Of a DNA stretch of 64,000 bases, positions 34,404 through 42,464 are shown piece after piece. This stretch comes from Candidatus Saccharimonadota bacterium (lineage in GTDB: Bacteria; Patescibacteriota; Saccharimonadia; Saccharimonadales; Saccharimonadaceae), in contig DAICXN010000001.1 in NCBI GenBank assembly GCA_027312165.1, positions 46,483 through 110,482 of the forward strand, in the 5' to 3' direction. Position 1 is the stretch's first letter; each line of letters opens with the position of its first letter. A program made the position numbers and the translations under genes. Under the pieces are notes generated by a model. That model did no database searches, was not told the DNA's origin, and saw only the letters and a list, made by a program, of their open reading frames with translations.

Positions 34404-36585
34404 GTGCCGGGTCAATATTTGCCACTTTCCTCAGGTCGACTATGCTGGATAGTTCTTGGTGAAGAGGTGTATCTGTGCCGTTGAGGGGCAGTGGGGCAGA
34501 CAGGCGCTCCAGTACTGCTGATGCGTTGGCGGCCAGCACAAAGGAGTCGTTAGGGTTTAAGCGTATCTCTGCCGTCTCTACGTTGATTGCGGTATTGAGC
34601 AGTAGGGCGTAGTGGCCCCTTGCGCCGTCGAATTGCGGTAGCTTAATTTGAGCGTCGGTGTCACTGGTGTTGGCATAGTAAATAAGACTTCGCTTTTCTG
34701 AAGGTTTTTCTGAGGTGTGACCACTTGAGGCGTACATGCCTAAGACGCCTGGCTGGTCCCAGCTAGGATCGCCGGTTTGTATCTCTTTGCCATCAGCATT
34801 TAGCCACTGTAGGCCGATTTCACCTATGGGACTTTGTGCTATTGGACCTAGGGTTCTTTCTGGTCCAGTTAAGTTGCTGGAGGCGCGCACACGAATTGCC
34901 CTAGAGATGAACTCGAACATTTCGGCTGGTTCCTTTGTCGGGTCATTGGCCAGGCGTTCCCACTGGATGTAGGATAAGTCATTGTCCTGATTGTAGGTAT
35001 TGTTGTTGCCGCTTTTTGTATGGTAAACCTCGTCGCCTGCTAGAATCATCGGCGTACCTTGTGCCATTAGGGCTTTTAGAGCAAGATTTTTTGCTGTCTG
35101 CAGGCGCCTTTTTCGAATAGTCGGGTTGTCGGTTTCGCCCTCATGACCGTGGTTGTTTGAGCGGTTATCGTTTGTGCCGTCCTGGTTGTTTTCTCCATTT
35201 GGCAGATTGTGCTTGCTGTTGTAGGTTGTTAAGTCACGCAAAGTAAAGCCGTCATGTGCGGTTATGAAATTTATACTTTTCTCAGCCCAGGGGCTGTCTA
35301 CGAGAAGGTTGGCGGCATGACCGAGATTTCTGCGCTGCCGGGTTGACCAGACGTCACGCGCGAGATCCCGAAAGCGCCCGTTCCATTCTCGCCAGCCTAT
35401 ATCCTTGAACTGACCTTCTGGCTGCGGGTAGCCATAGATGTCCCACGGCTCAGCTATCATCAACCTGTCCTTTAGCAGAGAGTCCTGATTGATGGCTTCA
35501 AGAAGTGGGTGGTCTTTTATTTGCCACCAGCCGACGCTGTTACGCGCTAGGGCTGGAGCTAGATCAAACCTGAAGCTGTCGATCTGCATCTCGTCGGCCC
35601 AAAGTCGTAGCGAACTTAGGATGAGCTCGCGCCCTTCCGGTCTCGATGTATCGATAGTGTTGCCGCAGCCGGTGTAATCGATATAGTTACCGTCGTCGTC
35701 GAGTCGATAATAGCCACTCTTGTCAAGTCTCTGGAGAGGGTTGTCCTCACCGGTGTGATTGTAGACTACGTCCATGATGACTTCTATCCCGGCCTGGTGC
35801 AGTCGTTTGATCATGGTCTTAAATTCATTGACAGAATCACCTGGATTATCCCCGTAGGCATAGTCGGCATGCGGGGCAAAGAAGTTACCAGTGCCGTAAC
35901 CCCAGTAGTTTCCCATGTCTTTATCAAGGAGCCACTGATTTGTGTAAAATTGCTGAACTGGCTGTATCTCGACAGTGGTAACGCCAAGTTTTTTGAGGTG
36001 ATCAATGTGAGCTTCGTGACAGAAACCTAGGTAGGTGCCTCTTAAATCTTCGGGGATGTCGGGGTGCCTCATGGTCGAGCTTTTAATATGAGCTTCGTAA
36101 ATTACCCGCTGCTCAGGTGATATCATGGGCCGCTCAACAGATTCCCAGTCAAATTTTTGGTGATCAGCAATTGCCGAAAGGTATTCTATGGGGGAGAGGG
36201 AGCCGTCCTGGGTCTTGGTGATTGCTCTAGCAAATGGATCGAGTATTAACTCATTTTGATTTACTCTGAGAGCATAGGTGTCGCCAGCTTGAAGTTTGGG
36301 TATGAAGCCGCTGTGAGCATTTTTTGTTTGCTCATCAGGCATGTTAGTCAGTCGCCACTCGGCATCTATTGACTGGTCATGCTTATTGAAGGTGACGAGA
36401 TCAAGCGTGCGAACAGACTCATCGGTTTTGATGCGGAAGTTGCAGCCGTTTTCGAGTAGTTCGGCGCCCTGATTATTTGTCGGTTCACCGATGTATTTAT
36501 CGGCATAAATCAGTTTATCTTGCGCTTCCCATGATCGCGCGGACGCACTCCCGTCTATACCATAGGTATGTTCGACAGTACTCAT
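34381..36585 (-). CDS. glgX: Glycogen debranching enzyme / isoamylase-type GH13
   Basis: The 734-aa protein has an N-terminal CBM48-like domain, then a GH13 barrel with DVVYNHTGE, the nucleophile in DSFRFDLAP (Asp341), the acid in MIAEPWD (Glu379) and the transition-state Asp in FITAHDGFTLRD. The ARAIGLD-type spacing and the C-terminal beta domain fit GlgX/TreX/isoamylase, which cleave alpha-1,6 branches. No other glycogen gene is in the window, so it may use host or imported glucans. GAGAGGAG lies about 8 nt before the ATG. It is convergent with recO. Confidence 0.92.
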   Translation of the reverse strand: MSTVEHTYGIDGSASARSWEAQDKLIYADKYIGEPTNNQGAELLENGCNFRIKTDESVRTLDLVTFNKHDQSIDAEWRLTNMPDEQTKNAHSGFIPKLQAGDTYALRVNQNELILDPFARAITKTQDGSLSPIEYLSAIADHQKFDWESVERPMISPEQRVIYEAHIKSSTMRHPDIPEDLRGTYLGFCHEAHIDHLKKLGVTTVEIQPVQQFYTNQWLLDKDMGNYWGYGTGNFFAPHADYAYGDNPGDSVNEFKTMIKRLHQAGIEVIMDVVYNHTGEDNPLQRLDKSGYYRLDDDGNYIDYTGCGNTIDTSRPEGRELILSSLRLWADEMQIDSFRFDLAPALARNSVGWWQIKDHPLLEAINQDSLLKDRLMIAEPWDIYGYPQPEGQFKDIGWREWNGRFRDLARDVWSTRQRRNLGHAANLLVDSPWAEKSINFITAHDGFTLRDLTTYNSKHNLPNGENNQDGTNDNRSNNHGHEGETDNPTIRKRRLQTAKNLALKALMAQGTPMILAGDEVYHTKSGNNNTYNQDNDLSYIQWERLANDPTKEPAEMFEFISRAIRVRASSNLTGPERTLGPIAQSPIGEIGLQWLNADGKEIQTGDPSWDQPGVLGMYASSGHTSEKPSEKRSLIYYANTSDTDAQIKLPQFDGARGHYALLLNTAINVETAEIRLNPNDSFVLAANASAVLERLSAPLPLNGTDTPLHQELSSIVDLRKVANIDPALTPQSVA

Positions 36586-36679
36586 AGCGACCGCTCCTCT
36601 CTGATAACGCTTATACTGAAGCTAGTATATCACTCGTGTCTAGGATAGGGCTAGGTTTTGGGGCCTAAGTCACCTAACC

Positions 36680-36704
36680 TATATATTATATCAAATAATA
36701 TATA
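36680..36704. repeat. AT-only inverted repeat upstream of glyS
   Basis: TATATATTAT (36680-36689) and ATAATATATA (36695-36704) are exact reverse complements around a 5-nt centre. It lies in the 211-nt gap between the divergent glgX and glyS and may be an operator or simply an easily melted region. Confidence 0.6.
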
Positions 36705-36796
36705 TTTTGTCAAATAAGTAAACTAGCTAGGGTGTGATACAATCAAGAAGATATTTTGTAGCCATATTTCCAATATGGAGAAGAGGAGTTTTACTG

Positions 36797-38143
36797 GTGA
36801 GTGACACAAAAATGGATAGTATCATCTCCTTGACTAAGCGTCGAGGTTTTATATATCAGGGTTCGGAAGTCTACGGAGGTCTGTCGGGTACTTGGGATTA
36901 TGGTCCGCTAGGCGTGCAGTTAAAGCGCAACATTACCGATGCCTGGTGGCGACATTTTGTCAGCAATCGTGATGACATGTACGGAGTGGATGCGGCGATA
37001 CTTATGAACCAAAAGGTTTGGCAGGCAAGCGGACATGTTGATACATTTGTTGATCCGCTATGTGAAGATACCGTCAACCATCGCCGCTATCGAACGGATC
37101 ATATCCTTAAGGATAACGGAATCGATGCTGAGAGTATGACTATGGAGGAGATGGATGCGGCTATTATTGAGCATGGCATCAAGAGTCCAGATGGCAATCC
37201 GCTGTCGCCGTCGCGTACTTTTAATATGATGTTTAAAACTCACGTTGGTGCCACTGAGGATGAGAGCGCGATTTCTTACCTGCGGCCAGAGACCGCTCAG
37301 GGGATATTCACTAACTATAAGAATGTTGTCGATGCGTTTTACCCGAACATACCTTTTGGTCTGGCTCAGATCGGTAAGGCGTTTCGTAACGAGATTAGTC
37401 CGAGAGATTTTGTCTTTCGATCGCGAGAATTTGAGCAGATGGAAATTGAGTACTTTGTTCACCCAGACAGGTGGGAAGAGTCTTTTGAGGAACTACTAGC
37501 AAGTACCCATAAGTTTCTCTCTAGCCTGGGACTCAGATCAGAGAATATCCATGAGCTAGACGTTCCCGAGGCTGACCGTGCGCACTACTCTAAGAAGACC
37601 ATTGATATCGAGTTTGACTATCCTACGGGCAAGGCGGAGTTGTTGGGCATAGCTTATCGAACGGATTTTGACCTAAGTAATATTCAGCAGGCAAGCGGTA
37701 AGTCAATGGAATATCGAGTCAAGGGTTCAGACGAAAAGTTTATCCCACATGTGATTGAGCCAAGTTTCGGGGTAGAGCGGCTAATGATGGCGGTGCTTAG
37801 TGAGGCGTATCGTGAGGATGAGGTTAACGGTGAAAGGCGTGTCTATCTGCACCTTCCTGAAGAGCTGGCCCCGATAAAATGTGCTGTATCTCCTCTGCTA
37901 AAGAATAAGCCCGAACTTGTTGAGAAGGCGCGTGATGTATATCGAGCGCTGAAGCAAAAATACGATGGTGCAGTGATGTGGGATGACAACGGAAATATTG
38001 GCAAGCGCTATCGTCGCCAAGACGAAATTGGCACGCCGCGATGTGTCGTGATTGACTTCCAGACGCTTGAAGATGACACCGTGACCGTTAGAGATCGCGA
38101 CACTACAGAGCAAGTAAGGGTTAGCGTTAAAGAGCTTGTTTAA
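36797..38143 (+). CDS. glyS: Glycyl-tRNA synthetase, homodimeric type
   Basis: Read from the GTG at 36797 (AGAGGAG nine bases upstream) the protein is 448 aa. It has the alpha2-type GlyRS motif SLTKRRGFIYQGSEVYGG, motif 2 FRNEISPRDFVFRSREFEQMEIEYF, motif 3 EPSFGVERLMMAVL and an anticodon domain. This type is unlike the alpha2beta2 enzyme of most other bacteria. The frame is open to 36734, but no SD supports an earlier start. A small hairpin (CCATAT/ATATGG, 36762-36778) sits just before the SD and could affect translation. Confidence 0.94.
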   Translation: MSDTKMDSIISLTKRRGFIYQGSEVYGGLSGTWDYGPLGVQLKRNITDAWWRHFVSNRDDMYGVDAAILMNQKVWQASGHVDTFVDPLCEDTVNHRRYRTDHILKDNGIDAESMTMEEMDAAIIEHGIKSPDGNPLSPSRTFNMMFKTHVGATEDESAISYLRPETAQGIFTNYKNVVDAFYPNIPFGLAQIGKAFRNEISPRDFVFRSREFEQMEIEYFVHPDRWEESFEELLASTHKFLSSLGLRSENIHELDVPEADRAHYSKKTIDIEFDYPTGKAELLGIAYRTDFDLSNIQQASGKSMEYRVKGSDEKFIPHVIEPSFGVERLMMAVLSEAYREDEVNGERRVYLHLPEELAPIKCAVSPLLKNKPELVEKARDVYRALKQKYDGAVMWDDNGNIGKRYRRQDEIGTPRCVVIDFQTLEDDTVTVRDRDTTEQVRVSVKELV

Positions 38144-38153
38144 CTATAGAGGC

Positions 38154-38183
38154 TTGACGCAATCATCTGGTAGTAAGTACAAT
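38154..38183 (+). promoter_or_regulatory. Promoter of the second pilin
   Basis: TTGACG (38154-38159) and TACAAT (38178-38183) are 18 nt apart. The -10 ends 6 nt before the ATG at 38190. There is no homopolymer in the spacer, in contrast to the first pilin. Confidence 0.65.
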
Positions 38184-38189
38184 AAGTTT

Positions 38190-38657
38190 ATGCAAAAAGC
38201 TCGTGGTTTTACGATAGTTGAACTGTTGATTGTTATCGTTGTCATCGGTATTCTTGCCGCTATAAGTATCGTTGCTTATAACGGCGTCAGCAGCAAGGCG
38301 CATAATTCTACGGTTCAACAGGATCTTCGTAATACCTATAGTAAGATACTCGAATATAATGTGCTTAACGGCCGATACCCTCAGGCTGATGCTGAACTAA
38401 CTGCTACGGTACAGGCATCTCGTGGATCATATCATAACTCGGGTAATTATATTTATTGCAAAAATAACAGTGGCTTCGCTGTGATGGCTCGAAGTAAGTC
38501 GGGCGACACTTTTTACCATAGCGGTAGCGGCAATGGAAAGATCGCTTTTTCAACAACTGGCACTGCCGCCGACGACTGTGCGTCGCTCGGTATTGCGTCC
38601 ACCTCGCCAGGTTACTGGGCTCGCTGGGTTCAAAGTAGTCTAGGTTGGAACGTATAG
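38190..38657 (+). CDS. Type IV pilin-like protein, paralogue 2
   Basis: A 155-aa prepilin: leader MQKARG, then FTIVELLIVIVVIGILAA with Glu5. The N-terminal protein sequence is nearly identical to the pilin at 27790, although the codons differ at many third positions, so conservation is at the protein level. The C-terminal domain is shorter and diverged but keeps YC...GF.VMARSKSG and a second Cys (DDCASLG), so a disulfide loop is likely. The ATG at 38190 is chosen because a -10 box ends 6 nt upstream; the longer frame would begin inside glyS. Confidence 0.9.
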   Translation: MQKARGFTIVELLIVIVVIGILAAISIVAYNGVSSKAHNSTVQQDLRNTYSKILEYNVLNGRYPQADAELTATVQASRGSYHNSGNYIYCKNNSGFAVMARSKSGDTFYHSGSGNGKIAFSTTGTAADDCASLGIASTSPGYWARWVQSSLGWNV

Positions 38658-38689
38658 GTTCATCTTCGCGTCCATGATAGACTTATCTC

Positions 38690-39688
38690 ATGGATTCGAT
38701 AGGTGTGAAAATCGTTGTGATAGGCGGTGGAACGGGTAGCTTTACTTTACTTAGTGAACTAAAAAATTATACACACAACTTAACGGCTTTAGTTAATATG
38801 GTGGACGATGGCGGGTCTACGGGTGTTCTCAGGGATGAATTGGGCGTATTGCCGGCAGGTGATGTCCGTCAGTGTTTGGTGGCTTTAAGTACGACACCAA
38901 AGGTGCGCGATCTGTTTAACTATCGCTTTGATGATGGTGGCATGAAGGGGCACGCTTTTGGCAACTTGTTTATGGCAGCTCTGGAGAAAATGACTGGCAG
39001 CTTTGCTGAGGCAGTGGAGACGGCCAGCGAAGTATTGAGCGTTAAAGGTCGAGTTGAGCCAATAACGCTGGACAACACCAAGCTAGTTGTTCGACTAGAT
39101 GACGGAACCGTGGTTAATGGTCAGCATATGGTGGGCAGTTTAAAGATTCCAGCAGGGCAGAGGCCATGGCTTGATTTGGAGCCTGAAGCGCATATCAATC
39201 CTCGGGCGCGACAGGCAATTATTGATGCTGATCTGGTCGTAATTGCTCCTGGATTGCTTTACGGCAGCCTAGCTCCGGCACTGCTCGTGCGCGGTGTCAC
39301 AAGGGCGCTTAATGAATCGAAGGCTAAGAAAGTCTATGTCTGTAATCTGGTAACTAAACCAGGACAGAATGATGGCTATCGAGTGAGTGATTTTGCCGAG
39401 GAGATCGAGCGCTTTTCTGGCACCACGCTCGACTATGTCTTATATAACAATCACCGACCCTCAGACGACTTAATCGAGAGGTATGCGCAGGACGGAGAGT
39501 ATTTGGTGGAGTGGGACGAGGCTGAGCTTGAGCGCAAGCACTACCGAGCTTCAGGAAAGCGCCTGATCGCTGATAGGGCATGGGTAAATACTAATGCCTC
39601 AAGTGACCCTTTGGCCGCCCAGAGAAGCTTAATCCGTCACGACGCCGACAAGGTGGCGCGTGAGTTGATGCGAATTTACTTTTCGTAA
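38690..39688 (+). CDS. yvcK: Gluconeogenesis factor YvcK/CofD-like
   Basis: The 332-aa protein has the Rossmann motif VVIGGGTGSFTLLSELK, then MVDDGGSTGVLRDELGVLPAGDVRQCLVAL and GHAFGNLFMAALEKM, the YvcK/YbhK signature. YvcK binds UDP-sugars and supports wall synthesis and growth on gluconeogenic carbon. It is usually found with rapZ and whiA, which are not here. TGA-TAGACT lies 6 nt before the ATG. Confidence 0.92.
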   Translation: MDSIGVKIVVIGGGTGSFTLLSELKNYTHNLTALVNMVDDGGSTGVLRDELGVLPAGDVRQCLVALSTTPKVRDLFNYRFDDGGMKGHAFGNLFMAALEKMTGSFAEAVETASEVLSVKGRVEPITLDNTKLVVRLDDGTVVNGQHMVGSLKIPAGQRPWLDLEPEAHINPRARQAIIDADLVVIAPGLLYGSLAPALLVRGVTRALNESKAKKVYVCNLVTKPGQNDGYRVSDFAEEIERFSGTTLDYVLYNNHRPSDDLIERYAQDGEYLVEWDEAELERKHYRASGKRLIADRAWVNTNASSDPLAAQRSLIRHDADKVARELMRIYFS

Positions 39689-39761
39689 ACCCAGTTAGTA
39701 TTGAAAAAAATAGTATTTTATTATAAAATATAAAGTGATACCGCTTGAGCGGATTTTAATC

Positions 39762-41438
39762 ATGAGTGTTATTACAGAAAAGTTGCCAGGTATCGAGTCT
39801 GGGTTGAGTAGGCATGAGTTCGAGCATGTGATGGATTTGGCGTACTCTAAGCTCCAAGAATACGGCTACTCAGGCTATGACACTCGTAGTGGAGAGGACC
39901 TCGAGGCGCACGCCATTAGAACCATGGAACTAGTTGCGTCGTTTGGCGGCAACAGATTGCCAGATGCAGCCGGATTGGTGGCACTTTTGCATGATGTTGT
40001 GGATAGGAGCGCCAATACTCGGAGCAATAAGTATCAAGCCAACGGACGCTCAAGAGAGGCCGCCCTTGTAATTGATAGTTTTTTTGCTGAAGCTGAGCTT
40101 CCGGATCACGTAGAGAGATACGTAAGGGTTGTCTCCCATGGACTAATTAGAACCGAAATTGCTTCAAGCAAGCATCGCATCGGCGTAGCTACGCAGTCGG
40201 CTGAGTTGCTTGAGGGCTATTCACCAGATGACGCTGCGGCAATCCGGCCGATGATTTCTGGAAATTACGAGGGGGAGTTGCCTCAGTCAATTTGGCGGGT
40301 GGTTCAGCCCTACCTTGATTTTGACCACATGCGTGATTTTGTTGAAGGGATTGATATTGATGCGATTTTCATAAAAGGTTGCGAGTTAGCAGACAATCTT
40401 AAGTATCCGACCTCTCAGCGCGAGTCTGCATTGCTTCAAGATGTACTTGAGGCCGAATCGTTCTACGCTCCAATACTGGAAGAGCTGAAGTTTGACGGCC
40501 TTGCCTCGCTACTTCGTAGTCGGGCTCATCTGGTCAGGCTGAATAAGTTGGGCTACAGCGGAGCAATAGAGGAGGCCGAAGAAAGGCTGTCGGAAATTGA
40601 AAAGTTAGGCCCAGAAAGGATAATTAGCAGTGTCTTTGGAGAGGGGTACTGCAGTGTCTTGCCTGCGGTGAGGGGGGCGGCTTCGCTGTCCGGCCGGCCA
40701 CCTGTCTTTATTGGTGATATAAGCATAAGTGATGATCATAGCGGTCAGCACGGTCACTACCGGATAAAAGAAGTTGGCTCACTGGCTGACAAAATACTCG
40801 ACAAGGGCAATGTGATGGACATCATGGGGGTGACTGTCGTGTCGAGTAGCTCAATGTCTTCCGTTGAAACATTTGTTGATTTTATTAGTAATCGATTAAA
40901 TTCTGAGGTTACCAATCTGACACCATGCCCATCACCGGGAAAGGAGCATGCTCTCTATGTTCAAGGTGATCAAGATTACGTCAGTCTTGTTAGAAGTAAG
41001 CTGATAGATTCAGGTGTTGACAGGCCTGATGACATGGCGCAATTTGTTGTACACGATACCGACAAGGAGAGCCTGAGAGGCTATAAAGACTTAACTGTAT
41101 CCAAGGCGACTTTTTATGCAAATGTCGACGGGGTGATGGTCCCGACAGAGGTGCAGTTCGTGACCAATGAGGAGCGAAGCCGAATGAGGGATGGGGAGAT
41201 AATGCACTTGGTCTATAAGTATATCCGGCAGGAGAATAGCCTGCGTCGCCTAAGGGGCGAAAGCCCTTTAGCCCCTGAAGATGAGGGAGCTATCGCGAGA
41301 AAGGCTGTGGCGACCCTCAGCGGCTTCAAGGATCGCAGTGACAGTATGAGCGCAGACTCCTATGAAGTTAATCAGATGGCTGAAAGCTACTTTGCCAACA
41401 ATTGGCTTGATGAGAGTGATCGATTTAGGGTAAGCTAG
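39762..41438 (+). CDS. Divergent RelA/SpoT-like protein with altered active sites
   Basis: A 558-aa protein with the two-part layout of long RelA/SpoT homologues. The N-terminal part is HD-like: His50, His77-Asp78 in GLVALLHDVVDRSANT, and Asp211 in CELADNLKY. The usual HDxxED here reads HDVVDR. The second part resembles the synthetase fold: HYRIKEVGSLADKIL, DIMGVTVV (353-360, with Thr358 where Arg is usual), GYKDLTVSK (440-448, no His) and TEVQFVTNEER (Arg of EIQIRT replaced). No TGS or ACT domain follows. So it may bind or hydrolyse a nucleotide but may not make (p)ppGpp. A GTG at 39735 is an alternative start. Confidence 0.65.
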   Translation: MSVITEKLPGIESGLSRHEFEHVMDLAYSKLQEYGYSGYDTRSGEDLEAHAIRTMELVASFGGNRLPDAAGLVALLHDVVDRSANTRSNKYQANGRSREAALVIDSFFAEAELPDHVERYVRVVSHGLIRTEIASSKHRIGVATQSAELLEGYSPDDAAAIRPMISGNYEGELPQSIWRVVQPYLDFDHMRDFVEGIDIDAIFIKGCELADNLKYPTSQRESALLQDVLEAESFYAPILEELKFDGLASLLRSRAHLVRLNKLGYSGAIEEAEERLSEIEKLGPERIISSVFGEGYCSVLPAVRGAASLSGRPPVFIGDISISDDHSGQHGHYRIKEVGSLADKILDKGNVMDIMGVTVVSSSSMSSVETFVDFISNRLNSEVTNLTPCPSPGKEHALYVQGDQDYVSLVRSKLIDSGVDRPDDMAQFVVHDTDKESLRGYKDLTVSKATFYANVDGVMVPTEVQFVTNEERSRMRDGEIMHLVYKYIRQENSLRRLRGESPLAPEDEGAIARKAVATLSGFKDRSDSMSADSYEVNQMAESYFANNWLDESDRFRVS

Positions 41439-41443
41439 ATTTC

Positions 41444-41863
41444 ATGAACATTTACTACACTGACGGCTCAGCTTCACCAAATCCTGGCCCGGGTGGCTTT
41501 GCTGTAATCAAAGATCTAAAGCCGCACATCTTAGGCTCTGAAGATGGCACGACTACCAATATTCGCATGGAGGGCAAAGCGCTAGTCGCCGCACTAAAGG
41601 ATGCAGCGGGAGCGCCATGTGTGATCTATACCGATAGTGAATTTTGGATAAATGTTGTGACGAAATGGGCTGCCGGCTGGCAGTCAAAGGGCTGGATAAA
41701 AAAAGGTGGTGAAATAAAAAACCTGGACATTGTCCAGGAGCTGTATGAGCTATTCACTGCATCGCAGGCCGAACTTCGCTGGGTGCGTGGTCATGAGGGT
41801 GACGCTGGAAATGAGCTAGCCGACGAATGGGCGAACAGGGCCCGCAAAGGTGAGAGAATATAA
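41444..41863 (+). CDS. rnhA: Ribonuclease H (type 1 fold)
   Basis: The 139-aa protein has all catalytic acids of RNase HI: Asp in YYTDGSASPNPGPGG, Glu in MEGKALVAAL, Asp in IYTDSEFWIN and the final Asp in GNELADEWA, with His in VRGHEGDAG. It removes RNA from RNA-DNA hybrids. It starts 5 nt after the RelA/SpoT-like gene and is probably co-transcribed with it. The basic protrusion of E. coli RNase HI is shortened. Confidence 0.93.
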   Translation: MNIYYTDGSASPNPGPGGFAVIKDLKPHILGSEDGTTTNIRMEGKALVAALKDAAGAPCVIYTDSEFWINVVTKWAAGWQSKGWIKKGGEIKNLDIVQELYELFTASQAELRWVRGHEGDAGNELADEWANRARKGERI

Positions 41864-41871
41864 TTTGTTTA

Positions 41872-41943
41872 TACCCCACCACAAAAACCATTAGGATAGT
41901 TTCTCTGGTGGGGTAGAGAGGAAAAGGGATCACACTCTACCCC
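41872..41943. repeat. Overlapping, mutually exclusive inverted repeats
   Basis: Segment A (TACCCCACCA, 41872-41881) pairs with B (TGGTGGGGTA, 41906-41915). B's overlapping part (GGGGTAGAG, 41910-41918) also pairs with C (CTCTACCCC, 41935-41943). A-B and B-C cannot form together. The block sits between the convergent rnhA and the 41951 gene. No clear T tract follows on either strand, so it is a weak terminator at best, or an RNA switch. Confidence 0.6.
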
Positions 41944-41950
41944 CGGAAGT

Positions 41951-42310
41951 CTACTTGCTGTCAAGTAGGCTAAGGATCTTTTTCAAACCTCGATTTTGGC
42001 TCCGTTCAGTAAGGCCGCTTTCCGATGCGACCTTGGTGTAGTCCTCAAAGGACAGGGCGGTCGATTGACCATGTATTGCCTGCGCTCTTGCATTGATGCG
42101 CATAGCCTCGCACACTCCGGTGGTGTTACTGCTCATCTCGAGAAGCTTGGCTTGGATGTTGCCGATGCTTTGGCGTATGATGCCTTGGTTGGCGTGCGGG
42201 TCTGCCAATAGTAGTCTTTTGGGTTCTCCTCTACGTCGACGAGACGTTGGCGCTGGGTTTTCGTTCCAGCCTACTGCAACCGTTGCGGCGAGTGATCTTC
42301 TGGCAGCCAC
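41951..42310 (-). CDS. Small basic protein of unknown function
   Basis: A 119-aa protein with an Arg-rich N-terminal third (RRRRGEPKR) and a helical C-terminal part (NQGIIRQSIGNIQAKLLEMSSN). No family is recognised. The start is a GTG preceded by AGAGAGGAAAAGG. A strong promoter at 42399-42426 and a palindromic leader lie upstream, which supports a real, regulated gene. It stands alone on the minus strand between rnhA and the DUF4868 gene. Codon choice looks slightly different from neighbours, but this was not measured. Confidence 0.55.
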   Translation of the reverse strand: MAARRSLAATVAVGWNENPAPTSRRRRGEPKRLLLADPHANQGIIRQSIGNIQAKLLEMSSNTTGVCEAMRINARAQAIHGQSTALSFEDYTKVASESGLTERSQNRGLKKILSLLDSK

Positions 42311-42334
42311 AGCTACCTTTTCCTCTCTGTAAAG

Positions 42335-42355
42335 TCTACGACACGGTGTCGTAGA
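42335..42355. repeat. Perfect 10-bp palindrome in the leader of the 42310 gene
   Basis: TCTACGACAC and GTGTCGTAGA flank a single central base. It lies between promoter and SD of the minus-strand gene, so it could be a repressor operator or a strong mRNA hairpin. Confidence 0.65.
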
Positions 42356-42387
42356 GTTGCTTTCATCGCCCGAATAAGGTCAGGGGA

Positions 42388-42426
42388 TGAACACGTTCAT
42401 TATAACACCGGCGTAAAAAATGTCAA
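42388..42426 (-). promoter_or_regulatory. Strong minus-strand promoter with a palindrome at +1
   Basis: TTGACA (42421-42426) and TATAAT (42399-42404) with a 16-nt spacer drive the small gene ending at 41951. A second inverted repeat, TGAAC-N2-GTTCA (42388-42399), overlaps the -10 edge and the expected transcription start, a classical repressor position. Confidence 0.75.
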
Positions 42427-42451
42427 CCCAAGATAAGGTTACCTTAAATGA

Positions 42452-42457
42452 TACAAT
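42452..42457 (+). promoter_or_regulatory. Extended -10 of the DUF4868-Pif1 operon
   Basis: TGA-TACAAT ends 7 nt before the ATG at 42465 and rules out the longer frame from 42420 as the translated start. It diverges from the 42399 promoter. Confidence 0.55.
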
Positions 42458-42464
42458 GGTCTAT

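Noticed and set aside
38136-38189. N-terminal extension of the second pilin into the glyS 3' end.
   Set aside because: The extension has no leader character; a promoter -10 lies in it and the ATG at 38190 gives a perfect prepilin leader.
41996-42332. Plus-strand frames of 71 and 79 codons opposite the small unknown gene.
   Set aside because: They have no promoter or SD, while the minus strand has a strong promoter, an SD and a palindromic leader.
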